Of a stretch of DNA of 25,837 nucleotides, positions 11,460-19,306 are shown piece by piece. The stretch lies in contig LSSL01007481.1 in NCBI GenBank assembly GCA_001953115.1, forward strand, positions 1 through 25,837, in the 5' to 3' direction. Origin of the DNA: Smittium mucronatum. Taxonomy: Eukaryota; Kickxellomycota; Harpellomycetes; Harpellales; Legeriomycetaceae. The notes under the pieces are model-generated. The model was given only the letters and a program-made list of their open reading frames with translations. It did not search any database and was not told the DNA's origin. A program made the translations under genes and the position numbers. Numbering within the stretch: the stretch's first letter is position 1; every line of letters starts with the position of its first letter.

Positions 11460-11681
11460 TTCGATGAGTTTTGAATTTTGATCGTCACATATTTTTTATC
11501 CACATCTACTTTGTCAGTTTCAGTCTCAGCTTTGGTATTTATTTTGTTATTTATTAGTATTTTTCAGTTTTTATTCATTTATTTAGCTGTTAGAATCAAG
11601 TTATTCTTTTTTACTCCTTTTCATAAAAATTTTTTCAATTATTTTCTGTCCCATGACCACCAGTTAAATTTTTATCGAATT
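11460..11681. other. Expected gag/protease zone of gypsy relic 1
   Basis: Upstream of pol on the minus strand, this is where protease and gag would be. Short minus-strand pieces such as INTKAETETDKVDVDKKYV occur, but no DTG protease motif or zinc knuckle is seen. The plus-strand open frame 11478-11792 is T-driven and overlaps a tandem repeat, so I do not treat it as a gene. Confidence 0.3.
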
Positions 11682-11774
11682 ATTATTCATTTTCTTGCGC
11701 TGAACAAAACTTATTATCAATTCTCTTGCGCTGAACAAAACGTATTATTCATTTCTTCGCATATTACACAACTT
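11682..11774. repeat. Three tandem 31-bp units
   Basis: Three consecutive 31-base units start at 11682, 11713 and 11744, each beginning with attat. The first two share cttgcgctgaacaaaac (11694-11710 and 11725-11741). The third diverges after its first half. The G+C content is higher than in the surroundings. Confidence 0.65.
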
Positions 11775-12660
11775 TTCAATCATTATTTTTAGGAAAATTA
11801 TATTTCCAGTTTCTTCAAATTCATATTGAGGTTATTTTTCATATTTCAAAAAAACATAGCATGATTCGTGTCCTGAGTAATTGCTAGGTAAAATCTATTC
11901 TTTTATGTATGTCTTAAATTTATCTTCATATTTTTTAGTTATATATATTATAGATTTCATGCTCCATCAATGGTCTAATATATATATTTTTAAATCCAAT
12001 TAAAGCTTTTTTATTGGTATTTTTTTTTATCTTGTTAGTGACAACGAATTCCTTTTCAATAAATTCCCCGGACGCTCTAAACTCTACCAGACAGTTTTTT
12101 TGATCGAATAATTTTAGATTTAGCGTTATATAATTTTATTTCACAAGTAAATATGTTTTTATGGAATAAAGAATATATATAGGTATATTCTGGCCACTTG
12201 GAAATATCTTCCTATATATTTAAGAGCTTTTTAATTTTTCCTTACTTCGCCGGCTTGTTTATTCTAAAAATATGTGACCTTTGCATACACAATACATACA
12301 GGTTTCAAGTTTAAATGTTTTGTTCTTATCTTCAGTAGAAAGAGAAACCCTGTGTCTAAAGCTTAAAAATTAAAAATACACATAGCAACTTTTCACGTTC
12401 AAGTCAAAAAAAAATTAAATGAAATGCAAAATAATGTCTAATAAATTTAAAAAAAATTGTATTTGAATTTAAAAAATGTAATCCGATTTAAAAGGGAAAC
12501 TAACAGATAATTATTTTTTTGATAAAAATCCATTAACCCATTATAAATTCTAAAAAAAACCCCTAAGCTTCGAAATTCATGTCCTCGAGCCCTATAGCTC
12601 CGATGTAAAATTTGTTCTTGTGCTCAATAAATATATTGCACATTTCAGAGATAAGAAATT
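11775..12660. other. AT-rich interval, no recognised gene
   Basis: Nothing is assigned. It lies between the gypsy 1 upstream zone and the 3' end of the copy B transposase, so it should include the 3' flank and 3' terminus of IS630 copy B. No terminal repeat like those of copies A and C is visible. Confidence 0.35.
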
Positions 12661-12972
12661 CTATGAATTATTTATTACAAACTTAATTATTCTGGTGGCC
12701 CAATTAACTTTGAGAAAATACTCCTCTGGGTCTACATCTTCGAGAAATTTCAAATTCTTGCACATTTTTTAATTTTGGCCTTTAAAACATCCAAACGTTC
12801 TATTTTGATTTATCCCGGGTGAATAAGACCCCAAATATAAAATCTCAACACCCTGAAATTTATTTAATGTATCAAGTATTTTTCTGTTAAAAGGTGTGTG
12901 ATCTGAAACGATTATTATATTAAATGAAATAATTCCCATACTTATAGTTTCAACAATAATTCTGTCATGAAT

Positions 12973-13002
12973 GGAACATTCTAGAACCTTCTAGAATGTT
13001 CC
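12973..13002. repeat. 14-bp perfect inverted repeat, 2-bp spacer
   Basis: GGAACATTCTAGAA (12973-12986) and TTCTAGAATGTTCC (12989-13002) are exact reverse complements separated by CC. The palindrome follows from the alternating GAA/TTC units of the heat-shock array. Confidence 0.9.
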
Positions 13003-13011
13003 GGAATATTC
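12974..13011. promoter_or_regulatory. Heat-shock element array 1 (8 units)
   Basis: Eight alternating GAA and TTC units follow each other at exact 5-bp spacing (GAA at 12974, 12984, 12994 and 13004; TTC at 12979, 12989, 12999 and 13009). This is the nGAAn repeat recognised by trimers of heat-shock transcription factor (HSF). It lies about 235 bases upstream of the TATA box, within the proposed U3. All eight cores are perfect although the flanking transposon is badly decayed. Confidence 0.75.
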
Positions 13012-13023
13012 ATATATAATCAG

Positions 13024-13067
13024 CGGAAATGTTCTAGAATGTTATGAAACGTTCTAGAACATTTCCG
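13024..13067. repeat. 16-bp perfect inverted repeat, 12-bp spacer
   Basis: CGGAAATGTTCTAGAA (13024-13039) and TTCTAGAACATTTCCG (13052-13067) are exact reverse complements around the spacer TGTTATGAAACG. It could form a hairpin or cruciform. Confidence 0.9.
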
Positions 13068-13074
13068 AAATTTC
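13032..13074. promoter_or_regulatory. Heat-shock element array 2 (9 units, 6 canonical)
   Basis: Units again recur every 5 bases: TTC 13032, GAA 13037, TTA 13042, AAA 13047, TTC 13052, GAA 13057, TTT 13062, GAA 13067 and TTC 13072. Six of nine keep the canonical core. With array 1 it forms a dense HSF-type enhancer in the LTR. Confidence 0.6.
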
Positions 13075-13246
13075 TTATCGATTTTAATTGTTCTTACGTA
13101 ATAATTTTACGTATTCACATTTTTAAACATCGATAACGATTTATTTTAATTAGTAATGAAACAGATATTTTTCTATAGCTTTCTTTTTAGTTTATTCTGT
13201 ATTTTTTCTTTGAAGTTTATGAACTAAAACCAAGCAACGGAAAAAG

Positions 13247-13254
13247 TATAAAAA
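13247..13254 (+). promoter_or_regulatory. TATA box of the LTR
   Basis: TATAAAAA followed by GGC, downstream of the heat-shock arrays. Transcription would be expected to start some 25-35 bases downstream, near 13275-13285. Confidence 0.55.
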
Positions 13255-13313
13255 GGCTACGTCTTTCCTGTCTTGAATTCGAAATCTAATATGTTGTATA
13301 CTTTCTAATAATT

Positions 13314-13319
13314 AATAAA
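13314..13319 (+). terminator. Polyadenylation signal of the LTR
   Basis: AATAAA about 65 bases after the TATA box, as in the R region of many LTRs. On its own the hexamer is common in AT-rich DNA; the order of elements supports it. Confidence 0.4.
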
Positions 13320-13714
13320 CAAATATCTTTATAGTAAATATAACTTTGATTTCACTTGCCTTGCACTCTTATAACCCAGATCTTGACTAAGTCCCTCTAT
13401 CCATTCATTACAGTCTTCAAATCTATAACTTTTTCCTTTTTTTTAAAATTTTATTAGATTAAATTGGGAAAGTCCACTAAAATTGAAAACATTTGGGCCT
13501 CTTAATTTCGACATTTAACTATTGATTTTTTTACTATTTTTTGCCTACCCCCTGACCTTATAAATAAACTTAAATTCCTTTGATTAATTTAAATTAAGAT
13601 CTTTCCTTCCCAAATGAAAACTAAGATTTTTTCCACATAATGCTTTCTTTTTTTCTTATTATCAATGTAATTGGCCTGAATCGTCTTTTTTTTAATCCCT
13701 TTAGTGGTATAATT

Positions 13715-14638
13715 TTTTTTTATTTAAATTTCTGCTAATATTTTGAAGATAAATTCAAAAAAAATATTAAAAAAAAGTACTGGCCATTTCTGCCAAATTA
13801 TACAATGTGGATTTTCTTATATAAGCCCAATTAACAAACCAGATGCATTTTTTTGATTTTTTTGCAAAAATATCTGTTTTCTTTTCTGAGTCGCGGAAAT
13901 TCAGTTTCTGATTTAACATAAAAACATTAAATTGACTCAGAAATTTTGTGCGCACCAATATGATAAGAATAACATTCGCCATTCTATACAAATTTCAAGA
14001 CTTTTTTTCTTATGTATTAATTTTTTTTTTACTTTCCCATAATCTTGCCTTTCTTTACCCCCCTTTTTTTAATTGGTTTGATTTTATTCGAGAAATAGTT
14101 ATAATTTTTATTTTGGATTTTTTTTCTAAATCAAATTTTAAAAAATCAATTTATAATTTTTTAGTTTTAGTTTAAGTATATTTAAACCTAATATTTAAAA
14201 TATTAATATTCATTATTTTATTAATCTAATAAAAAATTTATCGCTGTAAATTTATAATGGAAAAGTTGAAAATTTTAATCCTCTTTAAAAAAACAGAAAT
14301 AAAAAAAAATTACATTTTGTAACAATCATAACTTTTATAAATTGTTTTTTTTTTTTTGCAAACAGTTGATAATGTAATTATATGTAAATTAGGATATTCA
14401 ACTTGTGAATCATCAAACTTATTGGATTTTATGATTAATATTAGTTTTAATTTATGTATTTATCAATATTCATGACACCAGTGTGGTAAAAAATCCTCAC
14501 AGAAAAAATGCGGAAATTTTTTTCACTTTTAAAAAAAAACTTATTGTCGAAAATTTTAAATTTTTTTTAAATTTTTTTAGTTCAAATATAAAATTCTAAA
14601 TCTATTGGGCATATTTTAATATATTATTTATATCTTTT
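13715..14638. other. AT-rich interval, mostly unassigned
   Basis: The minus-strand open frame 13767-13991 lies where the N-terminus of transposase copy B should be and contains KSTLYNLAEM, faintly like the second HTH (STSTxxxxL). The spacing to the matched part is too large, so I do not claim it. On the plus strand, around 14478-14530, a piece reading PVW, stop, KILTEKMRKFF may be the SPVVLVKKKDG block of gypsy relic 2, again uncertain. Confidence 0.3.
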
Positions 14639-15314
14639 GACTTGAATTTGAAGGTGAAAAGTTTTGATATATCTGTTCTTGAGAACTTGGTAAACTGTCT
14701 GAATGATAATAAGCTTTGGCTTATTCTGAATTTTATTTTTGGATGGAAAAATAGTACCCTTTATCTTCAGTCAGAATTTACCTTGTATCCAGTTGGTTTT
14801 ATATTATAAATATATGTCTATATATTTTTTGGGTGTTGCAAGATGGACTGCTTTCGTCATTTATTTGAAAATTTTTTTGCTTAATCCTCTTAGATATTTA
14901 TCAAAAAGTGCTAATTGATAATATAAACTCTCATCAGTAAATATTCCAAATTGGGAAGATTACGATTTTACACCACTTATTTAACTTTTATAATTTCTAA
15001 GAAGCCCTCCGAATTTTATACCGTGACTCGGATTGCTAAAATTTATTTTAAACTGATATAAGGATAAGTTGAGACCATTAAGGAAGGGCGAAGAAGAGCT
15101 TTTGAGGGAGTAAATCCAAATAGCTGCAGTGTCCTTGAGAAGATTCCCCATGAAGTTGATGCGGATCCTAAATTATTTAAACCTTCTGGCATATACCATA
15201 AGTACAGTTTTATTCTTGATACAAATTAATAGTATTTTTCTATATGTTAATAAAAATTTGGGGTCTGCGGTATTTTTAGAAAATTATATTGGCTCTTTAT
15301 CATATATGGTAAAT
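14639..15314 (+). pseudogene. pol: Ty3/gypsy pol relic 2 (RT-RNase H)
   Basis: This is a second, independent gypsy-type relic, on the opposite strand to relic 1. FDISVLENLVNCLNDNK...FGW (14663-14746) matches the FPLPRID..L..L...K.FS.LDL..GY block of RT. In another frame, WTAFVIYLKIFLLNPLRYLS (14844-14903, continuing KSAN) matches KTAF....G.FEF..LPFGL.NAP. After a degraded stretch, RRRAFEG (from 15089) and HKYSFILDTN (to 15226) resemble the start of RNase H (..AF..LK and F.L.TDAS). NKNLGSAVFLENYIGSLSY (15249-15305) resembles GIGAVL.Q...PI.Y. The RT YxDD block is not seen and the RT to RNase H distance is some 240 bases short, so an internal deletion is likely. Stops and at least three frame changes make it dead. 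The RT blocks are convincing; the RNase H assignment is moderate. Confidence 0.55.
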
Positions 15315-16232
15315 TGATTTTTGGTGCTGCTCGTCTTTAGTGGTTCTTAATCTTTTTTTTGAAAAAAATCCATAGATATTTTGCTACTTTTTAACTGTGT
15401 TCTTAGGTTATCTGTATTTGATCTTATATTATGTTATTCTTTTTCAAAATGTCTCAACTTGCTATAACTATAGGAAATTTTCATATTAATAAATAAAAAA
15501 AGTTATAATTACAAGGTTTAGGAAAAAATAAATTCTATAAATATAGTGTGTTAAAATATCTAGCTTTTCTTTATGAATAAGCTTTTTTTATTTATATCAG
15601 CTTAAGTTTCAGACAGTATGTTATATTTTATTGGGTTTTTATGCGTTGGGTATATACTTTTTTGTGTGGAATGAGCCTATAGATTTATATAATTACAATC
15701 TAATTATGAATTGAATTTTTTTTCGAGAAAAATATTTGGATAAAAAAATGATTTTTTGTGTGGGTTATAATTTTGTATAAAATTATATAAATCTTTGTAA
15801 AATTAATTGATTTTGTGTTTATTGGTTTTAAACGTTTTAAATTTTCTTTTTAGTTGATATTTAAATAAAAAAAAACTCCTGAAAATGTTAATTACATGTA
15901 AAAATAATTTTATGTTCGAAATTAGAGCGAATCTTCTATACGGGTGATTATTTTGATGAAAAAATCTTTTTTCCAAAATATTTATTAAAATATTTTATTA
16001 AAGCATACTATTATCTTAATAGCTATTTTTATAATTCGAAATTTTGAAAAAAATAAATTTTTAATATTTTTACATTTATTATTTCTTGCAACTAACATTT
16101 TAACCGAATAAAAAACGACTTGCCACTAATAAATATTTTTATTGTTAAGAAAATAAGAAATTATTATAAGTAAAAAGTCTTATTTTTCTGATAATCTGTG
16201 ATTTATTGAACCAATAAACTGTAAGATGATAA
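15315..16232. other. AT-rich interval, no recognised gene
   Basis: Nothing is named. The 3' remainder of gypsy relic 2 (integrase) and the RT of the LINE relic at 16.2 kb would both be expected here on the plus strand. I recognise neither. Confidence 0.35.
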
Positions 16233-16588
16233 ACTGCAATCGAAAGAAATGAAAATCGATGTCATGTTTATCGTACCTTATTAATAAGGGATGTGCACTC
16301 TGGTTGCAGGGCCTCCATTACAGTTATTATTGATAAATTGAAATTAACAAATGAAATAGACTTGAGGATCAGGTTATTAGATAATTGACTCCTATTCAAA
16401 AAAAAAACGCCATTCATCTCCTAAAATAAAATAAATGGCTGGTTAGATTAGTATGGCACTAAAATTTTTATATCTTTTATACGTATCTTATGTTCTTCGA
16501 ATACCAGATGGTCTCCCCAAATAGTTCTCGTTTATTCGTTGATGAAATCAAAAAAAATAGAAAATTAAGGAATTGGCTAATAAAATAA
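16233..16588 (+). pseudogene. C-terminal relic of R4/Dong-like LINE
   Basis: Two coding-like pieces follow each other on the plus strand. The first (16233-16385) contains RCHVYRTLLIRDVHSGCRAS, which resembles the CCHC motif near the C-terminus of R2/R4-type LINEs (C..C...ET..HI.SGC), with the second Cys and the His altered. The second (16463-16585) contains SRLFVDEIKKNRKLRNWLIK, which resembles the LYWD..I.T.R.L.N block at the start of the restriction-like endonuclease domain. The spacing between them, about 70 residues, fits that family, where this endonuclease nicks the target site. The PD...K catalytic core is not seen. The match rests on two short motifs; the pieces could be from another protein. 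Confidence 0.4.
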
Positions 16589-17489
16589 GCTATTTGTGAT
16601 AAAATTATAAAAACATTCATAATTCATATAAAACAGCATAAAAATATCGAGGAATTTTTTTATTATTATTAAGAGACTCTATTAATTATTTATTGTTTAT
16701 TAATGATGAGAATATGACAATAATATAATTTTATGTTATTGTATCAAAGTATCAATCGATCCGATGTATATTTTTATGTTTATGTAAATATATTAACCTC
16801 TTTTCTAAATAAAAAATTTCTTTGCAAAATTGTGTTATAATGTTTGCTATTGATATTTTAATACACAAGGTAAGAAATAAGAACTTTATTAAAACTTTAT
16901 AAATTATCAATTTTTTAGTTTATTTTCCTTAGTTTAGATCTAAATTACCAAATTCTAAGTTGAAACAGAAGAAGTTACATTTATGTAATATAAATAACCT
17001 TTTTATGCGATTATATATTAAAATCTTACCTGATTCATAAATCTGATAATATTTTTGCACGAGAATACTTCATATATATGATATCCGGTTTTGTTAAAAC
17101 GCGATTTTTAATATTACATTGTTAATATTTGAATAAAAAATAAAAGATATGATAAAAAAATTATACGATGAAAATTTAAATTTTAAATAATATAATAGAA
17201 TGATCAGTGTATCATATGGTATTTCAAGCTCTACTGAAATAGACTATATTTTTAAAATAAAAAGAGAAAAAGATACCTTTTTTAAGCACGATATTTCAGT
17301 AAAAAATTTTATTAAAATCAGTTGAAGATGCTAAATAAATTTAAAATAATGAGTACAATTTTTTTTGTAATTTTTGAAGAATTAAAAAAAAAACAAGATT
17401 CTGTAATATTTCTTTTTCAGTGATAGAAAAATAGATAGAGATTCATATATTAAATTAAAAGGATGCTGATCGAAGCTATTTTTTTTCTT
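16589..17489. other. AT-rich interval, no recognised gene
   Basis: I see no open frame with recognisable motifs and no structured repeat. The composition is more balanced between A and T than in the first 5 kb. Confidence 0.35.
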
Positions 17490-17935
17490 ATATCTCATCT
17501 TTTTGTAATGTATACTATGAATACCAATCTAATCTAATCTTATTAATCCTTTCAGCTATAATTATATTTGGGTACACTTTATATTCTTTCCAAATTTCTA
17601 TTATAAAAAAAATTCTTTTATCTAGCTATTCTTGAGGGGGTTTTTTAACTATCTTCCCATAATGGAGCAATATGCACATCTTGTTAAAGTTTTTGAGGCT
17701 TGATTTGGTTAAATATTTATATTTTCAGTATTAAAATTGCTAACACCCTTGGAGTATAAAGTTATTTTTAAAATTTTCATCTTCTATTATATTATTTTTT
17801 TCTTTCTGTAAATTTTGAAACTATCTTTTCAAAATCATAAAAAGGCTTCGATATATTTTGTAATGTAGAATTGAAATATCTTTCATCAAATTTGAAAATA
17901 TTTTCAATAAATCTAAGATTATTTTATTTAATCTA
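17490..17935 (-). pseudogene. Unassigned protein relic
   Basis: Coding-like sequence read through frameshifts on the minus strand. FIENIFKFDERYFNSTLQNI and SKPFYDFEKIVSKFTERKK (about 17920-17800) are followed in another frame by CILLHYGKIVKKPPQE, a stop, then IFFIIEIWKEYKVYPNIIIA and ERINKIRLDWYS (to about 17520). The residue mix, with W, P, H and D, is richer than random AT translation. I do not recognise the family; a retroelement gag or another pol segment is possible given the surroundings. Confidence 0.35.
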
Positions 17936-18571
17936 AATATCTAGATTTAATATTTATTTTTGACTTTTCTAGCACATTATTAGTACTGGGGCAAATTAAA
18001 ATTACCCTTTAAAACAGTTGATGTTTGTTTAAAAGTAATTTTTTCTCAATTTATTGATTTTATCATCTGATTCGTGGAACCTTTAACTGATGAACTCGAA
18101 TTATGGAGAAACTAGAGTGAAAATGGCTAATTGATCGAAATTTTTTCAAAAGATTTTTCACTTTTTTTAAATTTTTCAAATTAGTTTTTTGAACTTTTTA
18201 TTACATTTAAAATTAATTTTCATGCGATTTTTTTTAAAAAATCTAATTATCGGAATTATTCATGACTTTTGACAAAGAGAATCCATCTCTCATTTTAAAA
18301 AAAATCTTTAAATGATAGCCGATCTCTTTTAAATATTTATTTAATGATTTTTTGGTAAAAACCTGTACATTGTAGCAACGGTTTCGAAAATTTCCCAATT
18401 TTATTTGCCCAAAAATTAACCAAAAAAAAAACTGAACCAAATTTTTTTATAGAATAAAAAAATTTTGATTCATATTCTGTCACCAGAGATATTATATTGA
18501 GCATATATCTGCAACTGATTATTTCTATCTATGTCTCTATTTTTTTTTTATAAAAAAAAAAACTCTTAGGT
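17936..18571. other. AT-rich interval, weak coding-like scraps
   Basis: A plus-strand piece near 18040-18115 (FSQFIDFII, stop, FVEPLTDELELWRN) looks coding-like, but the antisense is equally open. Nothing is assigned. Confidence 0.3.
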
Positions 18572-18784
18572 ATGCTCGAATATCTTTTTCCAGGAAGATT
18601 TCCGAAGAAAATGTGGATCAATTTTCGATCCGGATTGGAAGCTCCGTTAAAAAATATTGAGAATCCGTTATCCAATAATTTTTATGTCATGTCAATGCGC
18701 ACATTTTTAAAAATTTCTAGACTCATGATTAATTTTTTAGATGGTAAAAATATTTTTAAACCGTTTTTTTCAGGTTCGTAATAA
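18572..18784 (+). pseudogene. Unassigned 69-codon open segment
   Basis: An ATG-started frame of 69 codons with an unusually non-random composition for this window (MLEYLFPGRFPKKMWINFRS, then GLEAPLKNIENPLSNN). The local G+C is higher than in the flanks. The minus strand of the same bases is also nearly open (NGASNPDRKLIHIFFGNLPG), so the coding strand is uncertain. No family is recognised. It may be part of another element or a host gene fragment. Confidence 0.25.
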
Positions 18785-19126
18785 ATTATGTATGTATTTT
18801 TTTCTCCTTCGGATACATAATTATCTTTACATATCTCATGCAATTCTGTGGTGGGGGGGGGGTTCTTTTGAAATTTTTTATATACATATAAATTTCTCTG
18901 TCTGATATTTCAGTTCCACTATTTTTTCATATCATATTATATATCTAATACTATTTTAATTTTTCGAGGCTTTTTTTCTATTTTTCTTACTATTATAAGA
19001 ATTCTCAAGTTATTTTCAGACTTTGTATTCGTTTATATTCTAACAAGTCTTGAACTTAATTCTAGAGATGTATCCAATTTTATTTCTTGTCTAGCAGTGA
19101 TATTGAACTAATTTTTATTTACTTAG
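18785..19126. other. AT-rich interval with a G10 run
   Basis: No gene is seen. It holds a run of ten G (18853-18862), listed separately. The upstream part of the possible LINE endonuclease at 19127 would be expected here, but I cannot read it. Confidence 0.35.
18853..18862 (+). repeat. Homopolymer run of ten G
   Basis: Ten consecutive G preceded by GTGGT, the longest G/C run I notice in a window dominated by A and T runs. Function is unknown; it may be a slippage product or a sequencing hot spot. Confidence 0.9.
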
Positions 19127-19306
19127 GATTATATTATTGCTTACGCGCCAAACAGAGGACACATTAACTCTCGAAAAATATACAATTAAGAAGAAATTTA
19201 TAGAGACCTTTTACAAAAAAAAAATTGAAAGAATACTGAAGATTTATTAATAGCTCAAATAAACAATAAATATCTCGTTTTTTATACCAAAATAACGCGA
19301 AAATGA
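19127..19306 (+). pseudogene. Possible APE-type LINE endonuclease fragment
   Basis: One frame with only two internal stops in 59 codons reads DYIIAYAPNRGHINSRKIYN, a stop, EEIYRDLLQKKN, a stop, then KNTEDLLIAQINNKYLVFYT. In apurinic-endonuclease-like domains of LINEs, a YAPN block is followed about 35 residues later by a GDFN block preceded by hydrophobic residues. Here LLIAQINN stands at the right distance, with Gly-Asp replaced by Gln-Ile. That domain nicks DNA to prime reverse transcription. Only this fragment is readable and no RT follows within view, so the call rests on one motif pair. Confidence 0.4.

Larger units (their letters stand above)
12963..13387 (+). mobile_element. Solo LTR-like insertion with HSE promoter
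   Basis: A segment of about 425 bases splits the copy B transposase exactly between two protein blocks that are contiguous in copy A. Its ends read TGTCATGA...TCTTGAC, close to the TGTCA...TGACA termini of many LTRs. It is flanked by taatt (12957-12961, one extra base before the TGT) and taagt (13388-13392), a 5-bp target duplication with one mismatch. In plus orientation it has U3-like repeats (two heat-shock-element arrays), a TATA box (13247-13254) and AATAAA (13314-13319) about 65 bases later, the usual LTR order. Transposase sequence resumes immediately on both sides, so this is a solo LTR and not one end of a full element. The parent family is unknown. A non-LTR insertion with similar ends remains possible. 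Confidence 0.6.
12661..13714 (-). pseudogene. IS630/Tc1-type transposase relic, copy B (split by LTR)
   Basis: This is a relic of a DD34E transposase, read on the minus strand and interrupted by the LTR at 12963-13387. Upstream of the insertion, NYIDNKKKRKHYVEKIL aligns with TIENKEKRKNYVTKFL of copy A. SKEFKFIYKVRG aligns with SNVNIFIRRTRG just after the first catalytic Asp, GPNVFNFSGLSQFN with GKNVHMFGGLSYSG, and FEDCNEWIEGL with SRDCNEWVDEL. Beyond the insertion, VETISMGIISFNIIIVSD (Asp at 12903-12901) matches KEALLIGISQSITVIISD residue for residue. LYLGSYSPGINQNR follows, where the residue 34 after that Asp should be the catalytic Glu but is Arg (12801-12799). A tail to the stop at 12663-12661 stays mostly open. 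The first Asp region is also broken by a stop, so the enzyme is dead. Confidence 0.75.

Noticed and set aside
11478..11792. 104-codon plus-strand open frame, membrane-protein-like
   Set aside because: It is hydrophobic because it is the T-rich antisense of a minus-strand relic, starts at TTG, and runs through a 31-bp tandem repeat with no homology.
12886..12898. aaaaggtgtgtga as a third terminal repeat copy
   Set aside because: It is part of the transposase coding sequence (SDHTPF region) of copy B, and the resemblance to GTGAAAAGGTGTA is partial.
12963..13387. The LTR as the 5' LTR of gypsy relic 2 (same strand, 1.3 kb downstream)
   Set aside because: Transposase copy B sequence resumes immediately at 13388, so no retrotransposon interior follows this LTR.
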